The translations under genes were made by a program, and so were the position numbers. A stretch of DNA of 64,000 nucleotides, taken from contig JBBELK010000541.1 in NCBI GenBank assembly GCA_037783545.1, positions 372,001-436,000 of the forward strand, written 5' to 3'. Positions 1-13,492 of the stretch are shown one piece after another; the stretch's first letter is position 1, and each line of letters starts with the position of its first letter. Source of the stretch: Henricia sp. BOLD:AAB3569 (Eukaryota; Echinodermata; Asteroidea; Spinulosida; Echinasteridae). The notes under the pieces are model-generated. The model was given only the letters and a program-made list of their open reading frames with translations, made no database searches and had not been told where the DNA came from.

Positions 1-3000
1 TCCCAAACTGGGCCGTGTCAACGACAGTCCGAAGGACTGAGCATGCGCAGGAGTCAGGAGTACACCAAAGAGGTGTGTACAGACAGCCACAGGTTGCGGG
101 AGCAACCAGGAAGCGCCAACCCCTTTTTTTTCTAAACTCTGAAATTTCTCTGCCATTTTGCCGGCGAAAGTCTGTCAATTTTTTAGGACAAGTGCGCAAT
201 ATAGAGTCTTTGGAGCATGCAAAATTTGAAGTTCGTCGGAACATTTTTCGACCTCCAAATTTGCCGACGTTTGGACCACACTTTGACCAAAATCCCGTCC
301 CAAACTGGGCCGTGTCAACGACAGTCCGAAGGACTGAGCATGCGCACGAGTCAGGAGTACACCAAAGAGGTGTGTACAGACAGCCACAGGTTGCGGGAGC
401 AACCAGGAAGCGCCAACCCCTTTTTTTTCTAAACTCTGAAATTTCTCTGCCATTTCCCGGCGAAAGTCTGTCAATTTTTTAGGACAAGTGCGCAATATAG
501 AGTCTTTGGAGCATGCAAAATTTGAAGTTCGTCGGAACATTTTTCGACCTCCAAATTTGCCGACGTTTGGACCACACTTTGACCATAATCCCGTCCCAAA
601 CTGGGCCGTGTCAACGACAGTCCGAAGGACTGAGCATGCGCACGAGTCAGGAGTACACCAAAGAGGTGTGTACAGACAGCCACAGGTTGCGGGAGCAACC
701 AGGAAGCGCCAACCCCTTTTTTTTCTAAACTCTGAAATTTCTCTGCCATTTCCCGGCGAAAGTCTGTCAATTTTTTAGGACAAGTGCGCAATATAGAGTC
801 TTTGGAGCATGCAAAATTTGAAGTTCGTCGGAAAATTTTTCGACCTCCAAATTTGCCGACGTTTGGACCACACTTTGACCAAAATCCCGTCCCAAACTGG
901 GCCGTGTCAACGACAGTCCGAAGGACTGAGCATGCGCACGAGTCAGGAGTACACCAAAGAGGTGTGTACAGACAGCCACAGGTTGCGGGAGCAACCAGGA
1001 AGCGCCAACCCCTTTTTTTCTAAACTCTGAAATTTCTCTGCCATTTCCCGGCGAAAGTCTGTCAATTTTTTTAGGACAAGTGCGCAATATAGAGTCTTTG
1101 GAGCATGCAAAATTTGAAGTTCGTCGGAACATTTTTCGACCTCCAAATTTGCCGACGTTTGGACCACACTTTGACCAAAATCCCGTCCCAAACTGGGCCG
1201 TGTCAACGACAGTCCGAAGGACTGAGCATGCGCACGAGTCAGGAGTACACCAAAGAGGTATGTACAGACAGCCACAGGTTGCGGGAGCAACCAGGAAGCG
1301 CCAACCCCTTTTTTTTTCTAAACTCTGAAATTTCTCTGCCATTTCCCGGCGAAAGTCTGTCAATTTTTTAGGACAAGTGCGCAATATAGAGTCTTTGGAG
1401 CATGCAAAATTTGAAGTTCGTCGGAACATTTTTCGACCTCCAAATTTGCCGACGTTTGGACCACACTTTGACCAAAATCCCGTCCCAAACTGGGCCGTGT
1501 CAACGACAGTCCGAAGGACTGAGCATGCGCACGAGTCAGGAGTACACCAAAGAGGTGTGTACAGACAGCCACAGGTTGCGGGAGCAACCAGGAAGCGCCA
1601 ACCCCTTTTTTTTCTAAACTCTGAAATTTCTCTGCCATTTCCCGGCGAAAGTCTGTCAATTTTTTAGGACAAGTACGCAATATAGAGTCTTTGGAGCATG
1701 CAAAATTTGAAGTTCGTCGGAACATTTTTCGACCTCCAAATTTGCCGACGTTTGGACCACACTTTGACCAAAATCCCGTCCCAAACTGGGCCGTGTCAAC
1801 GACAGTCCGAAGGACTGAGCATGCGCACGAGTCAGGAGTACACCAAAGATGTGTGTACAGACAGCCACAGGTTGCGGGAGCAACCAGGAAGCGCCAACCC
1901 CTTTTTTCTAAACTCTGAAATTTCTCTGCCATTTCCCGGCGAAAGTCTGTCAATTTTTTAGGACAAGTGCGCAATATAGAGTCTTTGGAGCATGCAAAAT
2001 ATGAAGTTCGTCGGAAAATTTTTCGACCTCAAAATTTGCCGACGTTTGGACCACACTTTGACCAAAATCCCGTCCCAAACTGGGCCGTGTCAACGACAGT
2101 CCGAAGGACTGAGCATGCGCACGAGTCAGGAGTACACCAAAGAGGTGTGTACAGACAGCCACAGGTTGCGGGAGCAACCAGGAAGCGCCAACCCCTTTTT
2201 TTTCTAAACTCTGAAATTTCTCTGCCATTTCCCGGCGAAAGTCTGTCATTTTTTTAGGACAAGTGCGCAATATAGAGTCTTTGGAGCATGCAAAATTTGA
2301 AGTTCGTCGGAACATTTTTCGACCTCCAAATTTGCCGACGTTTGGACCACACTTTGACCAAAATCCCGTCCCAAACTGGGCCGTGTCAACGACAGTCCGA
2401 AGGACTGAGCATGCGCACGAGTCAGGAGTACACCAAAGAGGTGTGTACAGACAGCCACAGGTTGCGGGAGCAACCAGGAAGCGCCAACCCCTTTTTTTTC
2501 TAAACTCTGAAATTTATCTGCCATTTCCCGGCGAAAGTCTGTCAATTTTTTAGGACAAGTGCGCAATATAGAGTCTTTGGAGCATGCAAAATTTGAAGTT
2601 CGTCGGAACATTTTTCGACCTCCAAATTTGCCGACGTTTGGACCACACTTTGACCAAAATCCCGTCCCAAACTGGGCCGTGTCAACGACAGTCCGAAGGA
2701 CTGAGCATGCGCACGAGTCAGGAGTACACCAAAGAGGTGTGTACAGACAGCCACAGGTTGCGGGAGCAACCAGGAAGCGCCAACCCCTTTTTTTTCTAAA
2801 CTCTGAAATTTCTCTGCCATTTCCCGGCGAAAGTCTGTCATTTTTTTAGGACAAGTGCGCAATATAGAGTCTTTGGAGCATGCAAAATTTGAAGTTCGTC
2901 GGAACATTTTTCGACCTCCAAATTTGCCGACGTTTGGACCACACTTTGACCAAAATCCCGTCCCAAACTGGGCCGTGTCAACGACAGTCCGAAGGACTGA

Positions 3001-3142
3001 GCATGCGCACGAGTCAGGAGTACACCAAAGAGGTGTGTACAGACAGCCACAGGTTGCGGGAGCAACCAGGAAGCGCCAACCCCTTTTTTTCTAAACTCTG
3101 AAATTTCTCTGCCATTTCCCGGCGAAAGTCTGTCAATTTTTT

Positions 3143-6100
3143 AGGACAAGTGCGCAATATAGAGTCTTTGGAGCATGCAAAATTTGAAGTTCGTCGGAAA
3201 ATTTTTCGACCTCAAAATTTGCCGACGTTTGGACCACACTTTGACCAAAATCCCGTCCCAAACTGGGCCGTGTCAACGACAGTCCGAAGGACTGAGCATG
3301 CGCACGAGTCAGGAGTACACCAAAGAGGTGTGTACAGACAGCCACAGGTTGCGGGAGCAACCAGGAAGCGCCAACCCCTTTTTTTCTAAACTCTGAAATT
3401 TATCTGCCATTTCCCGACGAAAGTCTGTCAATTTTTTAGGACAAGTGCGCAATATAGAGTCTTTGGAGCATGCAAAATTTGAAGTTCGTCGGAACATTTT
3501 TCGACCTCCAAATTTGCCGACGTTTGGACCACACTTTGACCAAAATCCCGTCCCAAACTGGGCCGTGTCAACGACAGTCCGAAGGACTGAGCATGCGCAC
3601 GAGTCAGGAGTACACCAAAGAGGTGTGTACAGACAGCCACAGGTTGCGGGAGCAACCAGGAAGCGCCAACCCCTTTTTTTTCTAAACTCTGAAATTTCTC
3701 TGCCATTTCCCGGCGAAAGTCTGTCAATTTTTTAGGACAAGTGCGCAATATAGAGTCTTTGGAGCATGCAAAATTTGAAGTTCGTCGGAACATTTTTCGA
3801 CCTCCAAATTTGCCGACGTTTGGACCACACTTTGACCAAAATCCCGTCCCAAACTGGGCCGTGTCAACGACAGTCCGAAGGACTGAGCATGCGCACGAGT
3901 CAGGAGTACACCAAAGAGGTGTGTACAGACAGCCACAGGTTGCGGGAGCAACCAGGAAGCGCCAACCCCTTTTTTCTAAACTCTGAAATTTCTCTGCCAT
4001 TTCCCGGCGAAAGTCTGTCAATTTTTTAGGACAAGTGCGCAATATAGAGTCTTTGGAGCATGCAAAATTTGAAGTTCGTCGGAAAATTTTTCGACCTCAA
4101 AATTTGCCGACGTTTGGACCACACTTTGACCAAAATCCCGTCCCAAACTGGGCCGTGTCAACGACAGTCCGAAGGACTGAGCATGCGCACGAGTCAGGAG
4201 TACACCAAAGAGGTGTGTACAGACAGCCACAGGTTGCGGGAGCAACCAGGAAGCGCCAACCCCTTTTTTTTCTAAACTCTGAAATTTATCTGCCATTTCC
4301 CGGCGAAAGTGTGTCAATTTTTTAGGACAAGTGCGCAATATAGAGTCTTTGGAGCATGCAAAATTTGAAGTTCGTCGGAACATTTTTCGACCTCCAAATT
4401 TGCCGACGTTTGGACCACACTTTGACCAAAATCCCGTCCCAAACTGGGCCGTGTCAACGACAGTCCGAAGGACTGAGCATGCGCACGAGTCAGGAGTACA
4501 CCAAAGAGGTGTGTACAGACAGCCACAGGTTGCGGGAGCAACCAGGAAGCGCCAACCCCTTTTTTTTCTAAACTCTGAAATTTCTCTGCCATTTCCCGGC
4601 GAAAGTCTGTCATTTTTTTAGGACAAGTGCGCAATATAGAGTCTTTGGAGCATGCAAAATTTGAAGTTCGTCGGAACATTTTTCGACCTCCAAATTTGCC
4701 GACGTTTGGACCACACTTTGACCAAAATCCCGTCCCAAACTGGGCCGTGTCAACGACAGTCCGAAGGACTGAGCATGCGCACGAGTCAGGAGTACACCAA
4801 AGAGGTGTGTACAGACAGCCACAGGTTGCGGGAGCAACCAGGAAGCGCCAACCCCTTTTTTCTAAACTCTGAAATTTCTCTGCCATTTCCCGGCGAAAGT
4901 CTGTCAATTTTTTAGGACAAGTGCGCAATATAGAGTCTTTGGAGCATGCAAAATTTGAAGTTCGTCGGAAAATTTTTCGACCTCAAAATTTGCCGACGTT
5001 TGGACCACACTTTGACCAAAATCCCGTCCCAAACTGGGCCGTGTCAACGACAGTCCGAAGGACTGAGCATGCGCACGAGTCAGGAGTACACCAAAGAGGT
5101 GTGTACAGACAGCCACAGGTTGCGGGAGCAACCAGGAAGCGCCAACCCCTTTTTTTCTAAACTCTGAAATTTATCTGCCATTTCCCGACGAAAGTCTGTC
5201 AATTTTTTAGGACAAGTGCGCAATATAGAGTCTTTGGAGCATGCAAAATTTGAAGTTCGTCGGAACATTTTTCGACCTCCAAATTTGCCGACGTTTGGAC
5301 CACACTTTGACCAAAATCCCGTCCCAAACTGGGCCGTGTCAACGACAGTCCGAAGGACTGAGCATGCGCACGAGTCAGGAGTACACCAAAGAGGTGTGTA
5401 CAGACAGCCACAGGTTGCGGGAGCAACCAGGAAGCGCCAACCCCTTTTTTTTCTAAACTCTGAAATTTCTCTGCCATTTCCCGGCGAAAGTCTGTCAATT
5501 TTTTAGGACAAGTGCGCAATATAGAGTCTTTGGAGCATGCAAAATTTGAAGTTCGTCGGAACATTTTTCGACCTCCAAATTTGCCGACGTTTGGACCACA
5601 CTTTGACCAAAATCCCGTCCCAAACTGGGCCGTGTCAACGACAGTCCGAAGGACTGAGCATGCGCACGAGTCAGGAGTACACCAAAGAGGTGTGTACAGA
5701 CAGCCACAGGTTGCGGGAGCAACCAGGAATCGCCAACCCCTTTTTTCTAAACTCTGAAATTTCTCTGCCATTTCCCGGCGAAAGTCTGTCAATTTTTTAG
5801 GACAAGTGCGCAATATAGAGTCTTTGGAGCATGCAAAATTTGAAGTTCGTCGGAAAATTTTTCGACCTCAAAATTTGCCGACGTTTGGACCACACTTTGA
5901 CCAAAATCCCGTCCCAAACTGGGCCGTGTCAACGACAGTCCGAAGGACTGAGCATGCGCACGAGTCAGGAGTACACCAAAGAGGTGTGTACAGACAGCCA
6001 CAGGTTGCGGGAGCAACCAGGAAGCGCCAACCCCTTTTTTTCTAAACTCTGAAATTTATCTGCCATTTCCCGGCGAAAGTGTGTCAATTTTTTAGGACAA

Positions 6101-6389
6101 GTGCGCAATATAGAGTCTTTGGAGCATGCAAAATTTGAAGTTCGTCGGAACATTTTTCGACCTCCAAATTTGCCGACGTTTGGACCACACTTTGACCAAA
6201 ATCCCGTCCCAAACTGGGCCGTGTCAACGACAGTCCGAAGGACTGAGCATGCGCACGAGTCAGGAGTACACCAAAGAGGTGTGTACAGACAGCCACAGGT
6301 TGCGGGAGCAACCAGGAAGCGCCAACCCCTTTTTTTTCTAAACTCTGAAATTTCTCTGCCATTTCCCGGCGAAAGTCTGTCAATTTTTT
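3143..6389. repeat. Trimeric higher-order repeat, 885-886 bp
   Basis: A recurring trio starts at 3143, 4028, 4914 and 5799 (spacings 885, 886 and 885 bp). The first monomer of each unit has GGAAAATTTTTCG and ACCTCAAAATTTG instead of GGAACATTTTTCG and ACCTCCAAATTTG, followed by TTATCTGCC in its tail. The third monomer of the first three units has a shortened tract of six T. The last unit (5799-6389) is incomplete, and its next copy belongs to the nonamer block. Some variants alternate between units, for example CCCGACGAAAGT and CCCGGCGAAAGTGTG, so a hexamer overlay is possible. This is a product of unequal exchange or local amplification. Confidence 0.85.
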
Positions 6390-9300
6390 AGGACAAGTGC
6401 GCAATATAGAGTCTTTGGAGCATGCAAAATTTGAAGTTCGTCGGAACATTTTTCGACCTCAAAATTTGCCGACGTTTGGACCACACTTTGACCAAAATCC
6501 CGTCCCAAACTGGGCCGTGTCAACGACAGTCCGAAGGACTGAGCATGCGCACGAGTCAGGAGTACACCAAAGAGGTGTGTACAGACAGCCACAGGTTGCG
6601 GGAGCAACCAGGAAGCGCCAACCCCTTTTTTTTCTAAACTCTGAAATTTATCTGCCATTTCCCGACGAAAGTCTGTCAATTTTTTAGGACAAGTGCGCAA
6701 TATAGAGTCTTTGGAGCATGTAAAATTTGAAGTTCGTCGGAACATTTTTCGACCTCCAAATTTGCCGACGTTTGGACCACACTTTGACCAAAATCCCGTC
6801 CCAAACTGGGCCGTGTCAACGACAGTCCGAAGGACTGAGCATGCGCACGAGTCAGGAGTACACCAAAGAGGTGTGTACAGACAGCCACAGGTTGCGGGAG
6901 CAACCAGGAAGCGCCAACCCCTTTTTTTTCTAAACTCTGAAATTTATCTGCCATTTCCCGGCGAAAGTCTGTCAATTTTTTAGGACAAGTGCGCAATATA
7001 GAGTCTTTGGAGCATGCAAAATTTGAAGTTCGTCGGAACATTTTTCGACCTCCAAATTTGCCGACGTTTGGACCACACTTTGACCAAAATCCCGTCCCAA
7101 ACTGGGCCGTGTCAACGACAGTCCGAAGGACTGAGCATGCGCACGAGTCAGGAGTACACCAAAGAGGTGTGTACAGACAGCCACAGGTTCCGGGAGCAAC
7201 CAGGAAGCGCCAACCCCTTTTTTTTCTAAACTCTGAAATTTCTCTGCCATTTCCCGGCGAAAGTCTGTCAATTTTTTAGGACAAGTGCGCAATATAGAGT
7301 CTTTGGAGCATGCAAAATTTGAAGTTCGTCGGAACATTTTTCGACCTCCAAATTTGCCGACGTTTGGACCACACTTTGACCAAAATCCCGTCCCAAACTG
7401 GGCCGTGTCAACGACAGTCCGAAGGACTGAGCATGCGCACGAGTCAGGAGTACACCAAAGATGTGTGTACAGACAGCCACAGGTTGCGGGAGCAACCAGG
7501 AAGCGCCAACCCCTTTTTTTTCTAAACTCTGAAATTTCTCTGCCATTTCCCTGCGAAAGTCTGTCAATTTTTTAGGACAAGTGCGCAATATAGAGTCTTT
7601 GGAGCATGCAAAATTTGAAGTTCGTCGGAACATTTTTCGACCTCCAAATTTGCCGACGTTTGGACCACACTTTGACCAAAATCCCGTCCCAAACTGGGCC
7701 GTGTCAACGACAGTCCGAAGGACTGAGCATGCGCAGGAGTCAGGAGTACACCAAAGAGGTGTGTACAGACAGCCACAGGTTGCGGGAGCAACCAGGAAGC
7801 GCCAACCCCTTTTTTTCTAAACTCTGAAATTTCTCTGCCATTTCCCGGCGAAAGTCTGTCAATTTTTTAGGACAAGTGCGCAATATAGAGTCTTTGGAGC
7901 ATGCAAAATTTGAAGTTCGTCGGAACATTTTTCGACCTCCAAATTTGCCGACGTTTGGACCACACTTTGACCAAAATCCCGTTCCAAACTGGGCCGTGTC
8001 AACGACAGTCCGAAGGACTGAGCATGCGCACGAGTCAGGAGTACACCAAAGAGGTGTGTACAGACAGCCACAGGTTGCGGGAGCAACCAGGAAGCGCCAA
8101 CCCCTTTTTTTTCTAAACTCTGAAATTTCTCTTCCATTTCCCGGCGAAAGTCTGTCAATTTTTTTAGGACAAGTGCGCAATATAGAGTCTTTGGAGCATG
8201 CAAAATTTGAAGTTCGTCGGAACATTTTTCGACCTCCAAATTTGCCGACGTTTGGACCACACTTTGACCAAATTCCGTCCCAAACTGGGCCGTGTCAACG
8301 ACAGTCCGAAGGACTGAGCATGCGCACGAGTCAGGAGTACACCAAAGATGTGTGTACAGACAGCCACAGGTTGCGGGAGCAACCAGGAAGCGCCAACCCC
8401 TTTTTTTTCTAAACTCTGAAATTTCTCTGCCATTTCCCGGCGAAAGTCTGTCAATTTTTTAGGACAAGTGCGCAATATAGAGTCTTTGGAGCATGCAAAA
8501 TTTGAAGTTCGTCGGAACATTTTTCGACCTCCAAATTTGCCGACGTTTGGACCACACTTTGACCATAATCCCGTCCCAAACTGGGCCGTGTCAACGACAG
8601 TCCGAAGGACTGAGCATGCGCACGAGTCAGGAGTACACCAAAGAGGTGTGTACAGACAGCCACAGGTTGCGGGAGCAACCAGGAAGCGCCAACCCCTTTT
8701 TTTTCTAAACTCTGAAATTTCTCTGCCATTTCCCGGCGAAAGTCTGTCAATTTGTTAGGACAAGTGCGCAATATAGAGTCTTTGGAGCATGCAAAATTTG
8801 AAGTTCGTCGGAAAAATTTTCGACCTCCAAATTTGCCGACGTTTGGACCACACTTTGACCAAAATCCCGTCCCAAACTGGGCCGTGTCAACGACAGTCCG
8901 AAGGACTGAGCATGCGCACGAGTCAGGAGTACACCAAAGAGGTGTGTACAGACAGCCACAGGTTGCGGGAGCAACCAGGAAGCGCCAACCCCTTTTTTTT
9001 CTAAACTCTGAAATTTCTCTGCCATTTCCCGGCGAAAGTCTGTCAATTTTTTAGGACAAGTGCGCAATATAGAGTCTTTGGAGCATGCAAAATTTGAAGT
9101 TCGTCGGAACATTTTTCGACCTCAAAATTTGCCGACGTTTGGACCACACTTTGACCAAAATCCCGTCCCAAACTGGGCCGTGTCAACGACAGTCCGAAGG
9201 ACTGAGCATGCGCACGAGTCAGGAGTACACCAAAGAGGTGTGTACAGACAGCCACAGGTTGCGGGAGCAACCAGGAAGCGCCAACCCCTTTTTTTTCTAA

Positions 9301-11716
9301 ACTCTGAAATTTATCTGCCATTTCCCGACGAAAGTCTGTCAATTTTTTAGGACAAGTGCGCAATATAGAGTCTTTGGAGCATGTAAAATTTGAAGTTCGT
9401 CGGAACATTTTTCGACCTCCAAATTTGCCGACGTTTGGACCACACTTTGACCAAAATCCCGTCCCAAACTGGGCCGTGTCAACGACAGTCCGAAGGACTG
9501 AGCATGCGCACGAGTCAGGAGTACACCAAAGAGGTGTGTACAGACAGCCACAGGTTGCGGGAGCAACCAGGAAGCGCCAACCCCTTTTTTTTCTAAACTC
9601 TGAAATTTATCTGCCATTTCCCGGCGAAAGTCTGTCAATTTTTTAGGACAAGTGCGCAATATAGAGTCTTTGGAGCATGCAAAATTTGAAGTTCGTCGGA
9701 ACATTTTTCGACCTCCAAATTTGCCGACGTTTGGACCACACTTTGACCAAAATCCCGTCCCAAACTGGGCCGTGTCAACGACAGTCCGAAGGACTGAGCA
9801 TGCGCACGAGTCAGGAGTACACCAAAGAGGTGTGTACAGACAGCCACAGGTTCCGGGAGCAACCAGGAAGCGCCAACCCCTTTTTTTTCTAAACTCTGAA
9901 ATTTCTCTGCCATTTCCCGGCGAAAGTCTGTCAATTTTTTAGGACAAGTGCGCAATATAGAGTCTTTGGAGCATGCAAAATTTGAAGTTCGTCGGAACAT
10001 TTTTCGACCTCCAAATTTGCCGACGTTTGGACCACACTTTGACCAAAATCCCGTCCCAAACTGGGCCGTGTCAACGACAGTCCGAAGGACTGAGCATGCG
10101 CACGAGTCAGGAGTACACCAAAGATGTGTGTACAGACAGCCACAGGTTGCGGGAGCAACCAGGAAGCGCCAACCCCTTTTTTTTCTAAACTCTGAAATTT
10201 CTCTGCCATTTCCCTGCGAAAGTCTGTCAATTTTTTAGGACAAGTGCGCAATATAGAGTCTTTGGAGCATGCAAAATTTGAAGTTCGTCGGAACATTTTT
10301 CGACCTCCAAATTTGCCGACGTTTGGACCACACTTTGACCAAAATCCCGTCCCAAACTGGGCCGTGTCAACGACAGTCCGAAGGACTGAGCATGCGCAGG
10401 AGTCAGGAGTACACCAAAGAGGTGTGTACAGACAGCCACAGGTTGCGGGAGCAACCAGGAAGCGCCAACCCCTTTTTTTCTAAACTCTAAAATTTCTCTG
10501 CCATTTCCCGGCGAAAGTCTGTCAATTTTTTAGGACAAGTGCGCAATATAGAGTCTTTGGAGCATGCAAAATTTGAAGTTCGTCGGAACATTTTTCGACC
10601 TCCAAATTTGCCGACGTTTGGACCACACTTTGACCAAAATCCCGTTCCAAACTGGGCCGTGTCAACGACAGTCCGAAGGACTGAGCATGCGCACGAGTCA
10701 GGAGTACACCAAAGAGGTGTGTACAGACAGCCACAGGTTGCGGGAGCAACCAGGAAGCGCCAACCCCTTTTTTTTCTAAACTCTGAAATTTCTCTTCCAT
10801 TTCCCGGCGAAAGTCTGTCAATTTTTTTAGGACAAGTGCGCAATATAGAGTCTTTGGAGCATGCAAAATTTGAAGTTCGTCGGAACATTTTTCGACCTCC
10901 AAATTTGCCGACGTTTGGACCACACTTTGACCAAAATTCCGTCCCAAACTGGGCCGTGTCAACGACAGTCCGAAGGACTGAGCATGCGCACGAGTCAGGA
11001 GTACACCAAAGATGTGTGTACAGACAGCCACAGGTTGCGGGAGCAACCAGGAAGCGCCAACCCCTTTTTTTTCTAAACTCTGAAATTTCTCTGCCATTTC
11101 CCGGCGAAAGTCTGTCAATTTTTTAGGACAAGTGCGCAATATAGAGTCTTTGGAGCATGCAAAATTTGAAGTTCGTCGGAACATTTTTCGACCTCCAAAT
11201 TTGCCGACGTTTGGACCACACTTTGACCATAATCCCGTCCCAAACTGGGCCGTGTCAACGACAGTCCGAAGGACTGAGCATGCGCACGAGTCAGGAGTAC
11301 ACCAAAGAGGTGTGTACAGACAGCCACAGGTTGCGGGAGCAACCAGAAAGCGCCAACCCCTTTTTTTTCTAAACTCTGAAATTTCTCTGCCATTTCCCGG
11401 CGAAAGTCTGTCAATTTGTTAGGACAAGTGCGCAATATAGAGTCTTTGGAGCATGCAAAATTTGAAGTTCGTCGGAAAAATTTTCGACCTCCAAATTTGC
11501 CGACGTTTGGACCACACTTTGACCAAAATCCCGTCCCAAACTGGGCCGTGTCAACGACAGTCCGAAGGACTGAGCATGCGCACGAGTCAGGAGTACACCA
11601 AAGAGGTGTGTACAGACAGCCACAGGTTGCGGGAGCAACCAGGAAGCGCCAACCCCTTTTTTTTCTAAACTCTGAAATTTATCTGCCATTTCCCGGCGAA
11701 AGTCTGTCAATTTTTT
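6390..11716. repeat. Nine-monomer higher-order unit, tandemly duplicated
   Basis: Unit 1 is 6390-9052 (2,663 bp) and unit 2 is 9053-11716 (2,664 bp). Private variants recur in the same order: GCATGTAAAATT (6717/9380), GGTTCCGGGAG (about 7187/9850), CCCTGCGAAAG (about 7549/10212), GCGCAGGAGTC (about 7733/10396), CCCGTTCCAAAC (about 7979/10643), GACCATAATCC (about 8563/11227), CAATTTGTTAGG (about 8749/11413) and GGAAAAATTTTCG (about 8811/11475). I found only a few differences: one base missing near 8272 relative to 10935, CCAGAAAGCG near 11345, CTCTAAAATT near 10487, and TTATCTG against TTTCTCTG in the last monomer. This points to a recent block duplication. Confidence 0.92.
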
Positions 11717-13492
11717 AGGACAAGTGCGCAATATAGAGTCTTTGGAGCATGCAAAATTTGAAGTTCGTCGGAACATTTTTCGACCTCCAAATTTGCCGAC
11801 GTTTGGACCACACTTTGACCAAAATCCCGTCCCAAACTGGGCCGTGTCAACGACAGTCCGAAGGACTGAGCATGCGCACGAGTCAGGAGTACACCAAAGT
11901 GGTGTGTACAGACAGCCACAGGTTGCGGGAGCAACCAGGAAGCGCCAACCCCTTTTTTTTCTAAACTCTGAAATTTCTCTGCCATTTCCCGGCGAAAGTC
12001 TGTCAATTTTTTAGGACAAGTGCGCAATATAGAGTCTTTGGAGCATGCAAAATTTGAAGTTCGTCGGAACATTTTTCGACCTCCAAATTTGCCGACGTTT
12101 GGACCACACTTTGACCAAAATCCCGTCCCAAACTGGGCCGTGTCAACGACAGTCCGAAGGACTGAGCATGCGCACGAGTCAGGAGTACACCAAAGAGGTG
12201 TGTACAGACAGCCACAGGTTGCGGGAGCAACCAGGAAGCGCCAACCCCTTTTTTTCTAAACTCTGAAATTTCTCTGCCATTTCCCGGCGAAAGTCTGTCA
12301 ATTTTTTAGGACAAGTGCGCAATATAGAGTCTTTGGAGCATGCAAAATTTGAAGTTCGTCGGAACATTTTTCGACCTCCGAATTTGCCGATGTTTGGACC
12401 ACACTTTGACCAAAATCCCGTCCCAAACTGGGCCGTGTCAACGACAGTCCGAAGGACTGAGCATGCTCACGAGTCAGGAGTACACCAAAGAGGTGTGTAC
12501 AGACAGCCACAGGTTGCGGGAGCAACCAGGAAGCGCCAACCCCTTTTTTTTCTAAACTCTGAAATTTCTCTGCCATTTCCCGACGAAAGTCTGTCAATTT
12601 TTTTAGGACATGTGCGCAATATAGAGTCTTTGGAGCATGCAAAATTTGAAGTTCGTCGGAACATTTTTCGACCTCCAAATTTGCCGACGTTTGGACCACA
12701 CTTTGACCAAAATCCCGTCCCAAACTGGGCCGTGTCAACGACAGTCCGAAGGACTGAGCATGCGCACGAGTCAGGAGTACACCAAAGAGGTGTGTACAGA
12801 CAGCCACAGGTTGCGGGAGCAACCAGGAAGCGCCAACCCCCTTTTTTTATAAACTCTGAAATTTCTCTTCCATTTCCCGGCGAAAGTCTGTCAATTTTTT
12901 AGGACAAGTGCGCAATATAGAGTCTTTGGAGCATGCAAAATTTGAAGTTCGTCGGAACATTTTTCGACCTCCAAATTTGCCGACGTTTGGACCACACTTT
13001 GACCAAATTCCCGTCCCAAACTGGGCCGTGTCAACGACAGTCCGAAGGACTGAGCATGCGCACGAGTCAGGAGTACACCAAAGAGGTGTGTACAGACAGC
13101 CACAGGTTGCGGGAGCATCCAGGAAGCGCCAACCCCTTTTTTTTCTAAACTCTGAAATTTCTCTGCCATTTCCCGGCGAAAGTCTGTCAATTTTTTAGGA
13201 CAAGTGCGCAATATAGAGTCTTTGGAGCATGCAAAATTTGAAGTTCGTCGGAACATTTTTCGACCTCCAAATTTGCCGACGTTTGGACCACACTTTGACC
13301 AAAATCCCGTCCCAAACTGGGCCGTGTCAACGACAGTCCGAAGGACTGAGCATGCGCACGAGTCAGGAGTACACCAAAGTGGTGTGTACAGACAGCCACA
13401 GGTTGCGGGAGCAACCAGGAAGCGCCAACCCCTTTTTTTTCTAAACTCTGAAATTTCTCTGCCATTTCCCGGCGAAAGTCTGTCAATTTTTT

